Assembly: GCA_016286055.1 (NCBI GenBank)
Contig: JAEERW010000010.1
Span: 124,001 to 188,000, forward strand
Source of the DNA: Bacteroidales bacterium
GTDB taxonomy: Bacteria; Bacteroidota; Bacteroidia; Bacteroidales; UBA3824
Direction of reading: 5' to 3'
DNA: 64,000 bases
Part shown: piece by piece, positions 9,243 to 18,427 of the stretch
How the letters are laid out: each line of letters begins with the position of its first letter
Numbering within the stretch: the first letter of the stretch is position 1
Notes under the pieces: generated by a model
The model's database searches: none
What the model saw: only the letters and a program-made list of their open reading frames with translations
What the model was told of the DNA's origin: nothing
Translations under genes and position numbers: made by a program

Positions 9243-11138
9243 ATGTCGAATATAAAGAAATTCCTTCCGCTCTATACTACAAGCGTATTTGGCGTAATCA
9301 ACGACAACGCCCTCAAATTCTTAGCGGCTTTTGTTGCTATGAAATGGTATAGCGAAGATTATGGTCCCACGATTGTAAACATCACCGCTGCGGCATTAGT
9401 ATTACCATACCTTTTCTTGTCGCCACTGGCAGGCAAGCTCCCAAAATATTTTACAAAAATACGCATTATCCGCACTGCCAAACTTGCCGAATTTGGCATT
9501 ATGGCTGTGGCACTCCTAGGCATCTATTTGCAAAATATTTATATAACAGTGGCTTCCGTGCTGCTTATGGGCTTGCAGAGCGCTCTATTTTCGCCATCGA
9601 AATACGGCCTCATCAAAGATATAGGCGGTATCAAAGGTATTTCCGAAGGTATGGGCGGAATGGAGGCTTTTTCGTTTATAGGAATGCTGCTCGGTGCAGT
9701 TATTGGCTCATTTATAAGCGAATACAACAATCTTTTGATATACTTTGGAGTCTTGGTTGGATTTGCTGCATTAGGATACCTGTCGAGCCTTACCCTCAAA
9801 GCCGACGAGCAAAAGGAGGTAGAAGACTCCACTGCCAATCCGATTAAGTTTATAGCCTCGGCTACAAAAATCACCCGCAAATACAAAATGCTTCCCCGTG
9901 TTATCCACCTTTTGTGCTTGTTCTGGTGGTTGTCGGCATCGCTACAAACATTACTGATGACCTATTGCAAAGAGCATTTTTCTATGAACAATTTCCAAAC
10001 AGGATGCGTGTTGGCAATTATGGCAGTAGGCGTAGCTTTGGGATGCGTTATTTGCGGAAAACTTGACAAAAAGCATTTCATGATAGGCCGTGTATATATG
10101 TTCGGAATTGCGGCAGCTATATTACTTTTCATAATCTACAAATGCGATATTTCGCAAACCACTTTCGTAGTGTTAGTTACGGCAGTTGCGTTTTTGGGCG
10201 GTATGTTTAAAATTCCGTTGGATGCCGAAATCCAAAAACGTGTTGAAACCAAAGAGCTCAATATTATTCTTGCATACTTCAACCTGCTATCGTTTATCTA
10301 CATTTTTGTGGCAGCCGGAACAAATATACTTATAATCAATTACTTTGGCAGCCAATATGTTTTCTTGGTATTGGCAATAGTTTTTGGTTTGGCGTCGTTT
10401 GTTTTCACCTTTGTATATAAGTCGGTGATTACTAACTTCACATTACGCAAGATGAAATGTCACTATCGGATCAAATTTGAAGGCGACGAATGTCTCAACG
10501 TAAAAAAGGACGAAAACATACTTCTGCTACCCACTCACCGCGCAGTAATCGACCCTCTGCTACTACTCGGCACACTTGGACACATTAACATACGACCCCT
10601 TGTAGACGAAAGATTTTTCAAGATTCCGTTTATCAAAGGCGTATTAAAACAGTTTCAAGCCGTTCCTGTTCCCGACCTTCGCAAAAGCCGCAAAGGTGTG
10701 GAGCAGGCGATGCAGCTCGATTCAATTATTTATTCTCAATTAATTGAGGGCGGCAACATTCTTTTCTATCCTTCGGGACACGTAACCACCGACGGCAAAG
10801 AGACCATCGGCGCACGTCGTCTGGCATACGACATTTGCCGCAAGCTGCCTGAGAATACTCGCGTAATAGGATTGAGAATTTACGGCTTATGGGGAAGCCA
10901 ATGGAGCCGATACAAGAAAAGCGCCACACCAAACATTGTAAAACTTCTTCTCAAAAGTTTCGTGCTCATTTATACCGGTGTTATATTATTTATGAAAAAA
11001 CGCGACGTTAAGTTTGAGTTTTTTGATATCACCGACAAAACCAAAGAATGGAGCCAGATGCCGAAGATGGATTTCAACCACAAGATGGAAGAGTTTTACA
11101 ACGTTTATCCCGACGGCGAACCGCCTATGGTATTATAA
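9243..11138 (+). CDS. MFS transporter fused to a PlsC-type acyltransferase
   Basis: 631-residue fusion. Residues about 1-400 form a major-facilitator transporter with about 12 membrane segments, similar in layout to the lysophospholipid flippase LplT. Residues about 420-600 are an acyltransferase with HRAVID (a correct HX4D motif, about 431-436) and the donor block FYPSGHVTTDG. In enterobacteria LplT imports lysophospholipid and the separate enzyme Aas re-acylates it; this fusion could do both steps in one polypeptide, though it lacks the AMP-binding half of Aas and so would need an acyl-ACP or acyl-CoA donor. The gene is last in the secA run and converges on the sensor gene, with only 7 bases between the stops. 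Confidence 0.85.
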   Translation: MSNIKKFLPLYTTSVFGVINDNALKFLAAFVAMKWYSEDYGPTIVNITAAALVLPYLFLSPLAGKLPKYFTKIRIIRTAKLAEFGIMAVALLGIYLQNIYITVASVLLMGLQSALFSPSKYGLIKDIGGIKGISEGMGGMEAFSFIGMLLGAVIGSFISEYNNLLIYFGVLVGFAALGYLSSLTLKADEQKEVEDSTANPIKFIASATKITRKYKMLPRVIHLLCLFWWLSASLQTLLMTYCKEHFSMNNFQTGCVLAIMAVGVALGCVICGKLDKKHFMIGRVYMFGIAAAILLFIIYKCDISQTTFVVLVTAVAFLGGMFKIPLDAEIQKRVETKELNIILAYFNLLSFIYIFVAAGTNILIINYFGSQYVFLVLAIVFGLASFVFTFVYKSVITNFTLRKMKCHYRIKFEGDECLNVKKDENILLLPTHRAVIDPLLLLGTLGHINIRPLVDERFFKIPFIKGVLKQFQAVPVPDLRKSRKGVEQAMQLDSIIYSQLIEGGNILFYPSGHVTTDGKETIGARRLAYDICRKLPENTRVIGLRIYGLWGSQWSRYKKSATPNIVKLLLKSFVLIYTGVILFMKKRDVKFEFFDITDKTKEWSQMPKMDFNHKMEEFYNVYPDGEPPMVL

Positions 11139-11145
11139 CACCTAC

Positions 11146-13458
11146 TTATTTTATCTCCGAGGCAACCTCCACATCAGTTATCAAGCAAACTACCTTGTAA
11201 ATTTTACCGTAATAGTTCTGCACTGGATTGTAGGTTTCTGTGATATTGTAGTGTACATCTCCGATTTTAACAAGCTTTTTAACACACCTTTGGCGACCCA
11301 ATCTAAGTTGCAACCAAAAGTCGTCGGTTTCGGTGCGTTCGCTCTCTTCGATAGTAAGGTATAGGTCGTCGCCACCCTCCACAAAAGCTGTCTTTGGGCG
11401 CTGGAAAAGTTCTACCGCCTTTGTGTTAACATCTATAATCTTACCCTCGGGAGTGTAGGTAACAAGATAAATCAACTGATTGATCGATTCAGAAGTCTGC
11501 TCGTACTCTTCGTTGCGCTGAGTCATCGACTCTTGCGAGGCTTTCATGGCCTCCATATTCTGGCGCATCTCTTCTTCTTGTGATGCAAGTTCTTCTGACT
11601 GTATCTTCAATTCCTTGAGCAGTTTATTGGTGCGCACGTTGATTTTCACAGTAGCGATGGTGGATGCGATTGAGTGTCCAACCTCCTCCACAAACTGCTG
11701 TTTGTAAGGCTCTATTTCGTTAAACGATGCTATCTCTGCCACAGCGTAGATATCATTGTTGAATTTAAAAGGCACTATGAGCAGGCAGTTAGGAGATTTT
11801 TCGCCCAAACCAGAAGTAATGTTGATATACTCTTCGGGCAGATTGTTGATATAAATGCTTTCAGCTTCGAGAATACAGCGTCCAACAAGACCCACGCCGG
11901 GTTGCACATTCTTTTTAAGCATCTTGCGAATGTTGTAAGCGTATCCGGCTGTGAGTTCAAAATATACGTTGTCTTTATCGTCGTCGTTGATAACAAAGAG
12001 TCCGCCTTGGTTTGCGCCAACATATTTAACAAGGTTTGAGATAATGTTGAACGAGAAATCCTCCATATCGTTGTTGTACTGACGGAGAATGTCTCCGAAT
12101 TTGGCAGTACCAATTGTAATCCAATTTTGCTTAGAGTCCATATCCTTACGCTTGGCATCCTCTTCGGAAGCGGCGTTCAAACTGTCGCGCATACTAAGCA
12201 GCGAAAGTCCAAGTTCGTCGGTCTGGCTCAATGGTACAAAATGAGCGTTGAGATTGCCCTTTCCGATTTCTTCTGCAAAGGTAACAGCACGTCCAAGACC
12301 TGTTTTCAAAGCGTTGAGCGAATGTGCAATATTGCTAAGCTCGCTCAGTTTGGATGCCTCGATGTCGGGTATAGCATTAAAGTTACCAACCGAAAGTTTG
12401 CCAAGTATGGAACTTGTTTTGGTGAGGAATGACACCACGCCAGAAGTGAGAACCCATAGTACTATACCAATGGCAAACAATCCAGCAAAAATAATCAGTA
12501 TTAAAATCACCAATTGCGACGATTGAATAGAGTCGTCCACCTTTGACGACATTGCCGAAACGAAAGTCCACTTATGATCAAACACGTCATTATCAACAGC
12601 CACAGCACAAACTGTAATCTCATTGCCGGTAGAGTCGGTTTGATTGTACATACAGTAACCAACAGAATCCACCTCTGCCCTTATCTCATAGGCAGATTGG
12701 TAGATGTCTTTTATCACATTGGTTTGATTATCGTAAACATTGATAGAAGAGCCAGCGATCTGCCCCATATCGGTAAGCAGCACAGAAGCAAAACTCTCAT
12801 ACTGGATTGTATTCTTCAAAAGGGAGTTGAAGTTTTCTACGTCGATATCTGCCGAAATAAAGGCGCAAAAATTGTCTTCATTGTCGGTGATAGGAATATA
12901 AATCGTAGATTTATAGATAGGTGTAATTAAGGAGCTTTCGGGATTATCGTTGGTAATAGGAGTAAACAGCTCTTTTACATTTACTTTTACCTTATAGTAA
13001 ACGCTCGAAAAATCATCACCCTCAGTATCTTCTTGAGTTACAGCGTAACGAATATTGCCATCGCCACGTTCAAAAGTGTAAACCCTTCGTCCGAAAGATT
13101 TTTGCCATTCAGGGTCAAGATAATGAAGTTCCCACGAAATTTTTACATTATTAAAAACAGGCGTGTTTTCTAAAAATACATTCATAGCGCTGCGGTAAAT
13201 CTCCACACGCTCTTTTTCGCTGATTTGATAAGTACCAGATATTGAGGCGGCAAGAGAACGAAGTGCGCTTATATCAGATTCTATCGACGATTGGATTTTG
13301 AGTGCCGAATTTGATACCGATTCGTGAACGGTGCGCTTCAAAGTACGTTGCACCGAAGCAGAAGTGCTGAATCCAAGGTAGAGCACAGCCGCTACGAATA
13401 CCAATAACGCTGTAAACAATATGTACAGCACAAGTTTCTGTTGTATTTTGAGTTTCAT
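11146..13458 (-). CDS. Cache-HAMP-GAF-PAS sensor protein without output domain
   Basis: I start this 770-residue protein at MKLKIQQKLVLY (13458), because the longer reading frame adds a leader without a clear start and the membrane signal begins here. Order: membrane segment (about 8-30), a large extracytoplasmic Cache-like domain (about 45-310), second membrane segment (about 315-345), HAMP region, GAF-like domain (about 470-610, GVGLVGRCILEAESIYINN), coiled coil (SEELASQEEEMRQNMEAM) and a terminal PAS-like domain (VTYTPEGKIIDVNTKAVELF). There is no histidine-kinase, GGDEF, methyl-accepting or phosphatase domain after the PAS. It may pass its signal through the coiled coil to a partner. It resembles in build the two SpoIIE receptors in the window. 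Confidence 0.8.
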   Translation of the reverse strand: MKLKIQQKLVLYILFTALLVFVAAVLYLGFSTSASVQRTLKRTVHESVSNSALKIQSSIESDISALRSLAASISGTYQISEKERVEIYRSAMNVFLENTPVFNNVKISWELHYLDPEWQKSFGRRVYTFERGDGNIRYAVTQEDTEGDDFSSVYYKVKVNVKELFTPITNDNPESSLITPIYKSTIYIPITDNEDNFCAFISADIDVENFNSLLKNTIQYESFASVLLTDMGQIAGSSINVYDNQTNVIKDIYQSAYEIRAEVDSVGYCMYNQTDSTGNEITVCAVAVDNDVFDHKWTFVSAMSSKVDDSIQSSQLVILILIIFAGLFAIGIVLWVLTSGVVSFLTKTSSILGKLSVGNFNAIPDIEASKLSELSNIAHSLNALKTGLGRAVTFAEEIGKGNLNAHFVPLSQTDELGLSLLSMRDSLNAASEEDAKRKDMDSKQNWITIGTAKFGDILRQYNNDMEDFSFNIISNLVKYVGANQGGLFVINDDDKDNVYFELTAGYAYNIRKMLKKNVQPGVGLVGRCILEAESIYINNLPEEYINITSGLGEKSPNCLLIVPFKFNNDIYAVAEIASFNEIEPYKQQFVEEVGHSIASTIATVKINVRTNKLLKELKIQSEELASQEEEMRQNMEAMKASQESMTQRNEEYEQTSESINQLIYLVTYTPEGKIIDVNTKAVELFQRPKTAFVEGGDDLYLTIEESERTETDDFWLQLRLGRQRCVKKLVKIGDVHYNITETYNPVQNYYGKIYKVVCLITDVEVASEIK

Positions 13459-13474
13459 CTCTTTGCCTATTAAG

Positions 13475-13530
13475 GTATGATATATTCTATTATAAAAAAC
13501 GCCTAAAATTACAAAAAAAAAATTTGATTT
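13475..13530 (-). promoter_or_regulatory. Possible promoter for the Cache-GAF-PAS sensor
   Basis: The minus strand carries TTG, about 20 bases, TAATTTTA (one mismatch to TAnnTTTG) in the AT-rich stretch before the start at 13458. The porin gene upstream ends in its own terminator, so the sensor needs a promoter here. Confidence 0.35.
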
Positions 13531-13586
13531 ACAATTTTTTTTAACAAAAGGTTTGCCATACTGCAAAAAAATTGTTGCTCAAAACA

Positions 13587-13612
13587 AAAACGGGAGCCGA
13601 AGCCCCCGTTTT
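13587..13612 (-). terminator. Rho-independent terminator after the OmpP1-like gene
   Basis: An 11-position stem with one mismatch (AAAACGGG-A-GC / GC-C-CCCGTTTT) around a CGAA loop, followed on the minus strand by TTTTTGTTTT. It lies just past the stop of the gene at 13637. Confidence 0.85.
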
Positions 13613-13636
13613 ATATAACCCGATTAATATTTACAT

Positions 13637-15112
13637 TTAAAACTTAAATCCAAAAGTGGCCATAATATAAAGGTGACGATTATCGATTTTGTATGTAGGC
13701 GCTGCAATTGTGTTAGGATCTACAGAGGGATAGAGGTCTGCTTCGGTATTGTAAATGTGGTATGTACCAGTAAGATCGAAGAAAAACGACTCACTTTTGA
13801 ATCCGATACCTGCGCTAACAATCTGACGTTGGATAGACTCGCTCACATTTTTGTAAGGATTACCATATATTGCGTATCCACCTCGGAGAGCCAATTGTCC
13901 TGCAAGATATTCAGCTCCAATGCGGAAGTTCTTGGTAGCCCTGTAGAGGTCTTTGATATCTTGATTTACCTCATCAAAATCGTAGTTATCCTCCTCGTTA
14001 ATCTCAAAACGAGCTTTGGTATAATCAACATACTCGTATTCTACGCTCAATAAACCTATATTAGGAACAATAAAAGCGCCACTTAAGATACCCTTGAAGG
14101 GAGAATTGAAACGAAAATCATATTGATACAAATCAGGAAATGATGGATCCATAGGGGACTGATTGTCGTTGCATGCTTCATAATAGGTATAAACTTTTTG
14201 GTGAATCGAGTAATAAGTGGGAGTATGAATGGCAGCACCAAAACGGAGGAAATTAACCGGTTTGTATATCATACCGGCCTTAAAGTTAATACCTGTACCG
14301 TTATATTTCATCTCCTCTCTAAACGACCACTCCTCAAAGTCAAAATGATCCGATACATCTTGCTCCTTAAAAGTGGCAACGTTCTTATAATTGAGAGTCT
14401 GTAGTCCTAAACTTGCTCCAAAATAAATCTTTTCGGCATATACTCCAGAGAAAGCAAAATCCCAAGAATTGATACCGCCTTTAGTAGTGGAAATATAAGT
14501 TTGATATTCGCCATAAGAGGCACCAGCTCCGGGATACCCATATATATTCTGATACTTCCACGTGTTTTGATCTACTGCATCAAACAAATAGAGGTCATAA
14601 GCGCGGTAATCGTAGATATCATTAAGGTTGTCGGGATGAATGCCTTGTGAGCGTTTTGTCCAATAGTCAAGAAACGAACTAACATCGTTGCGACCATATA
14701 CTTTCTGATTGATATTGAAATTGTTTAAACGGTTGAACGCCATACCAAAGGCAAAGCCCGTAAAACCATCTTCTTTGCCGTTGTGATGAGATGTTACAAA
14801 GCCAATGTTAGATAGTTTGAACGAAAACTTGTCGTCTTCTGACTCAAAACCATTGAATTTAGTATTGGAGGTAACATTGCCAAATACAGGGGTAAAAGAA
14901 AAAGCACCGTCTTTGTAAATGCTCATACCCGCCGGATTAGTAGCGAGAACCGAAATGTCGCCGCCCAATGCACCGAATGCACCTCCCATGGCTGCCGAAC
15001 GGGCTGTACCCTGCTGAAATGTTTGCGAAAAGCGGAGAGCATCTTCTGCGCTTTGCGCCATAACCGTCGATGCTGCGATTATTGCCAATATGGTAAGAAC
15101 TGACTTTTTCAT
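13637..15112 (-). CDS. OmpP1/FadL/TodX-family outer-membrane transport protein
   Basis: 491-residue outer-membrane beta-barrel. The start is set at MKKSVLTILAI (15112), which gives a normal signal peptide ending at VMAQ. The mature N-terminus has the family's opening hatch region (GTARSAAMGGAFGALGGD, then ATNPAGMSIYKDGAF). The middle is aromatic and amphipathic, and the protein ends in FGFKF, a barrel C-terminus with terminal Phe. Family members take up hydrophobic molecules such as long-chain fatty acids or aromatics; the substrate here is unknown. It is flanked by terminators on both sides, so it appears monocistronic. Confidence 0.85.
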   Translation of the reverse strand: MKKSVLTILAIIAASTVMAQSAEDALRFSQTFQQGTARSAAMGGAFGALGGDISVLATNPAGMSIYKDGAFSFTPVFGNVTSNTKFNGFESEDDKFSFKLSNIGFVTSHHNGKEDGFTGFAFGMAFNRLNNFNINQKVYGRNDVSSFLDYWTKRSQGIHPDNLNDIYDYRAYDLYLFDAVDQNTWKYQNIYGYPGAGASYGEYQTYISTTKGGINSWDFAFSGVYAEKIYFGASLGLQTLNYKNVATFKEQDVSDHFDFEEWSFREEMKYNGTGINFKAGMIYKPVNFLRFGAAIHTPTYYSIHQKVYTYYEACNDNQSPMDPSFPDLYQYDFRFNSPFKGILSGAFIVPNIGLLSVEYEYVDYTKARFEINEEDNYDFDEVNQDIKDLYRATKNFRIGAEYLAGQLALRGGYAIYGNPYKNVSESIQRQIVSAGIGFKSESFFFDLTGTYHIYNTEADLYPSVDPNTIAAPTYKIDNRHLYIMATFGFKF

Positions 15113-15161
15113 AGTAGTATACTTTTTGTTAAGATTTGTTAAAAATATTTGTTGTAAGTAT

Positions 15162-15203
15162 AAAAAAAGGCGGAACAACATTATTAATTACACATTCCGC
15201 CTT
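15162..15203 (-). terminator. Terminator after the His/Ser/Tyr-rich lipoprotein
   Basis: Nine-base stem AAGGCGGAA (15167-15175) / TTCCGCCTT (15195-15203). On the minus strand the stem is followed by a run of seven T. Confidence 0.85.
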
Positions 15204-15218
15204 ATAATAAGTTGGTTT

Positions 15219-16433
15219 CTATCTATGAGAATGACCGCTGTGGCTGCTTGAACCGCTGTGGCTACTTGATGAGCTATGGCTGCTTGAAGAGCTGTGGCTG
15301 CTTGAAGAACTGTGGCTGCTTGAAGAGCTGTAGCTCGATGAGGAACCAGAGTGGCTACTATAAGAACTGCTTCGGCTTGAAGACGAACCGCTGTGGCTGT
15401 ATGAACTACCCGAACGGCTGGAATTTGAATAGCTACTACCGGAATGGCTACCAGATGAACTAGAACGTGAGGTTGTGCCAGAATGACTGCTTGAAGAACC
15501 GCTGTGGCTTGATGAAGAACCACTATGGCTGTATGAGCTGCCGCTGTGGCTCGTTGAAGATCCGCTATGGCTGTAGGAACTACCGCTACGATTTGCAGAC
15601 GAACCCGAATGGCTGTTTGAACTACCGCTGTGGCTCGAATAGTAGCTTGAACTACGGCTGGTAGTGCCATGGTAAGAGCGTGCAGTAGTGTTATTGGCAG
15701 GTGTAGTAGTGGTAGTTGTCGTTGTTGTGCGATGAGATACGCCGGTGTGACCCGAATAATGGCTACGACCCGATCCTGAACGTGCTGAACCAGCATATCC
15801 ATATGAATGATGACGGTAAGCATCTGTTCTTCCTGTAGCGCGATAATAATCGCTAGCATAGTGACGGTCGAGCGAAGAGTAGTGGTAGTGACCGTAATAG
15901 CGGCTATCGTAGTAATAGGGACTATAGTAGTGGTGATGATAACCCCACCAAGAGTATCCGTAGTAAGGTTCTCCCCAAATAGAATAATGGTAAGGATGAC
16001 CCCAGCCAAAGCTCCAATAGGGGCTATAATAAGAATATCCGAAGCTCCAGTACCAGTTGTAGTACCAAGGGTCTGTTACAACCACATCGTAGTATCCTCC
16101 GCCACGGTAGGGACGGTGAAAACGGTAGATACGTCCTGCGTATGAATCATCGATTACAATTACGTCGGTGTCGTCATAGTAAGTGTCGGTGTCTTCGTAA
16201 ACATATACATTGTCGTCGGCGGAAACGTTTCCGTCAGCATAGGCGTTTTCATTTTCATTGGATTGCGCCTGAGCATCAGTCGGAGTGGTAACGGTCTGCT
16301 TTTTGGTAGAGTAGCCGTAAACGTCGTCGCCGCTACCGTTGCTTGTTCCCTGAAGTGCCGAACAAGAGCTCAAAACTGCTAATAAAGTAGCCATCAGAGC
16401 CGATCCTAATAGTTTTGCGTCTAATCGTTTCAT
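15219..16433 (-). CDS. Low-complexity lipoprotein rich in Tyr, His, Ser and Gly
   Basis: 404 residues from the start MKRLDAKLLG (16433), which follows a GGAGGA-type ribosome-binding site and gives a lipoprotein signal with lipobox LSSC. Three zones follow: an acidic linker (about 30-100, YVYEDTDTYYDDTDV), an aromatic zone with many Tyr, Trp and His (about 115-190), and a C-terminal third made of repeats of S-H-S-G-S-S type. The opposite strand has long open frames only because of this repeat. It is probably a surface-exposed or periplasmic lipoprotein. Metal or polysaccharide binding by the His and aromatic residues is possible but not shown. A -7 like TATTTTTG lies on the minus strand at 16504-16497. 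Confidence 0.75.
   Translation of the reverse strand: MKRLDAKLLGSALMATLLAVLSSCSALQGTSNGSGDDVYGYSTKKQTVTTPTDAQAQSNENENAYADGNVSADDNVYVYEDTDTYYDDTDVIVIDDSYAGRIYRFHRPYRGGGYYDVVVTDPWYYNWYWSFGYSYYSPYWSFGWGHPYHYSIWGEPYYGYSWWGYHHHYYSPYYYDSRYYGHYHYSSLDRHYASDYYRATGRTDAYRHHSYGYAGSARSGSGRSHYSGHTGVSHRTTTTTTTTTPANNTTARSYHGTTSRSSSYYSSHSGSSNSHSGSSANRSGSSYSHSGSSTSHSGSSYSHSGSSSSHSGSSSSHSGTTSRSSSSGSHSGSSYSNSSRSGSSYSHSGSSSSRSSSYSSHSGSSSSYSSSSSHSSSSSHSSSSSHSSSSSHSGSSSHSGHSHR
15231..15670 (-). repeat. In-frame short tandem repeats coding S/H/G units
   Basis: Imperfect tandem units (on the plus strand GCTGTGGCTGCTTGAAGA and variants) encode repeated Ser-His-Ser-Gly-Ser-Ser. Units of 15-18 bases recur across about 440 bases without breaking the reading frame. 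Such arrays are prone to length change. Confidence 0.8.
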
Positions 16434-16543
16434 TTTATGGTCCTCCATATAATTTTGGTTAGAAAGTGTCTTTATCTGTTTTGTTATTTTGACAGTCAAA
16501 AATAGCATATCCCCCAAAGAAAAAGAAAAAAAATCGAAAAAAT

Positions 16544-16574
16544 TTTGCAAAAATCGTACAAGGCGGTATATTTG
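16544..16574 (+). promoter_or_regulatory. Promoter of the symporter operon
   Basis: TTTG (16544-16547), 19 bases, TATATTTG (16567-16574): an exact match to the Bacteroidota housekeeping promoter. It is 52 bases before the small accessory gene. Confidence 0.9.
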
Positions 16575-16626
16575 CGCCAACAAATTGCTATCAATCTTCA
16601 CTATTTAAATTTAAAATATTAATACA

Positions 16627-16785
16627 ATGTTCGGAATATCAGACGCTTCCATTTGGATTGTATATCTTCTGTCGATTCTATGCGTAATAGGCTCAATTGT
16701 GTTCGGCATCTTAACATGGAATAAAAAAGACGAAGAAGAAAAAGAAAACAACATCAACAAAAAAAACATTAATACTAAACAATAG
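16627..16785 (+). CDS. Small symporter accessory membrane protein
   Basis: 52-residue protein. It starts MFGISDASIWIVYLLSIL, has one membrane segment (about residues 8-29) and a charged, Lys/Glu/Asn-rich cytoplasmic tail. It ends 6 bases before the sodium-solute symporter start and shares the promoter at 16544. Tiny proteins of this form directly upstream of SSS-family symporters are known in many bacteria and are annotated as symporter small accessory proteins; the match rests on size, the FGISDxxIW-like start and position. Confidence 0.8.
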   Translation: MFGISDASIWIVYLLSILCVIGSIVFGILTWNKKDEEEKENNINKKNINTKQ

Positions 16786-16791
16786 GATATT

Positions 16792-18390
16792 ATGGAAAAT
16801 TTTTGGATGTACCTAATAGTGGTAATCTACTTTTTGTCGGTAGCTTATCTCGGCTTTTTGGGTTATAAGAAAACCAATGGTACTAAAGACTACCTCATCG
16901 GTGGTGGAAAAATGAATTCAATGGTGATGTCGCTATCGTATGGCGCTACATTCATTTCGGCTTCGGCTATAGTAGGATTCGGCGGTGTGGCTGCCACTTT
17001 CGGAATGGGCATACAATGGCTGATGTTCCTAAATATGTTCGTGGGAGTGGTGATAGCATTTATAGTGTTTGGCCGACCTACGCGAAAGATTGGCGCACGT
17101 CTTAAATCTAATTCGTTCGCTCAATTTCTTGGTTCGTATTACCGCTCGCGCAGAATAAGAATTTTTGTGGCGGCTGTAATATTTATATGTATGCCCTTGT
17201 ATGCAGCGGCAGTGCTCCGCGGAGGTGTTTTTTGCATGCAAGAGGTTTTTGGCATTAGTTTCGACCTCTCACTTTTAATATTTACAATAATTGTTGCATC
17301 GTACGTGATGGCAGGCGGTATGAAAGGCGTTATGTATACCGACGCTCTGCAGGCTGTGATTATGTTTTTCTGTATGGCAATATTGGTAATAGGCGTTTAC
17401 AAGGCTCTCGGAATGGGATTTTTTGAAGCCAACGAAGCCCTCACGGCTATTGCCGATAAAGTTCCCGAAAAACTTGCTGCAATAGGTCATCAAGGCTGGA
17501 CATCAATGCCAGCGTTTGGGTCGCAGCAGTGGTGCACGCTTGTTACCTCTATGATTATGGGCGTGGGCATAGGCTGTCTGGCTCAACCTCAATTGGTAGT
17601 ACGCTTTATGACAGTTGACAGTACACAGAAACTCAACCGAGGTGTAGCAATAGGATGTGTGTTTCTAATTATCACAGTAGGTATTATCTACCACGTAGGC
17701 GCAGTTAGCAACCTCTATTTCTACAATACCGAAGGTAAAATCGCAAGCCAGATGGTAGACGCCAGCGACAAAATTATTCCCTTCTTTATCGGCAAGGTGA
17801 TGCCAGCTTGGTTTGTAACAGTATTTATGCTTTGCATTTTGTCGGCAAGCATGTCGACCCTCAGCGCACAGTTTCACACAATGGCGGCAGCTGCTGGAAA
17901 CGACATCGTGGGCACACTCAGCCGCAAATTCCGCAACAACCAAAAAAAGATGACTTCAATTATCAGACTTGCGGTTTTGGTTTCGATACTCATCAGCTTT
18001 ATAATTTGTTTTGTGTTAGGCGAAAGCAACGATTCGCCAATAATTGCAATATCCACATCGCTATTTATGGGTATATGCGCATCGGCATTCCTCCCCTCCT
18101 ATTTCTGCGCCCTCTACTGGAAAAAGGTTACCAAACGCGGAGCATACGCAAGTATGTGGGTTGGAGTGGTGGCTACGATACTGCTACTTATATTCATACA
18201 CGCAAAAGAGGCAACTGCTATGGGCATATGCAAAGCTTTATTAGGAACCGACGTGCTTATAACCGACGGTTTAATGAAATTTATCGATCCGATTATGTTT
18301 GCATTCCCGCTTTCAGCCATCACAATTGTGGTTGTAAGCCTTTTAACACAGCCCAAGAACAAAATCGAAAACGTTTACCCACATGCTTAA
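16792..18390 (+). CDS. Sodium:solute symporter (SSS family)
   Basis: 532 residues with about 13 membrane segments, the length and layout of the SSS/SLC5 family. Features include the N-terminal YLGFLGYKKTNGTKDYLIGG block with the conserved SLSYGATFISASAIVGF region that contributes sodium and substrate binding, and a central GGMKGVMYTDALQAVIMF block, the family signature region. The substrate is not evident; proline, pantothenate, acetate-like and sugar transporters all share these motifs. It is cotranscribed with the 52-residue accessory protein. A 386-base gap follows. Confidence 0.9.
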   Translation: MENFWMYLIVVIYFLSVAYLGFLGYKKTNGTKDYLIGGGKMNSMVMSLSYGATFISASAIVGFGGVAATFGMGIQWLMFLNMFVGVVIAFIVFGRPTRKIGARLKSNSFAQFLGSYYRSRRIRIFVAAVIFICMPLYAAAVLRGGVFCMQEVFGISFDLSLLIFTIIVASYVMAGGMKGVMYTDALQAVIMFFCMAILVIGVYKALGMGFFEANEALTAIADKVPEKLAAIGHQGWTSMPAFGSQQWCTLVTSMIMGVGIGCLAQPQLVVRFMTVDSTQKLNRGVAIGCVFLIITVGIIYHVGAVSNLYFYNTEGKIASQMVDASDKIIPFFIGKVMPAWFVTVFMLCILSASMSTLSAQFHTMAAAAGNDIVGTLSRKFRNNQKKMTSIIRLAVLVSILISFIICFVLGESNDSPIIAISTSLFMGICASAFLPSYFCALYWKKVTKRGAYASMWVGVVATILLLIFIHAKEATAMGICKALLGTDVLITDGLMKFIDPIMFAFPLSAITIVVVSLLTQPKNKIENVYPHA

Positions 18391-18427
18391 CAAAAAAATG
18401 TATTCTTAGCGGCACTTTGCGCTGCAT

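Noticed and set aside
14565-14582. CACGTG-centred sequence as a parS site
   Set aside because: Only the central bases match the parS palindrome; it lies inside the porin gene, 25 kb from parAB, and the outer halves do not pair.
15231-15670. CRISPR-like spacing of similar units
   Set aside because: The units are contiguous, in frame and coding, without unique spacers.
15188-16009. Long open frame inside the His/Ser/Tyr-rich lipoprotein gene and several plus-strand frames there
   Set aside because: They arise from the codon repeat of the lipoprotein; the protein products have no domain, signal or start context.
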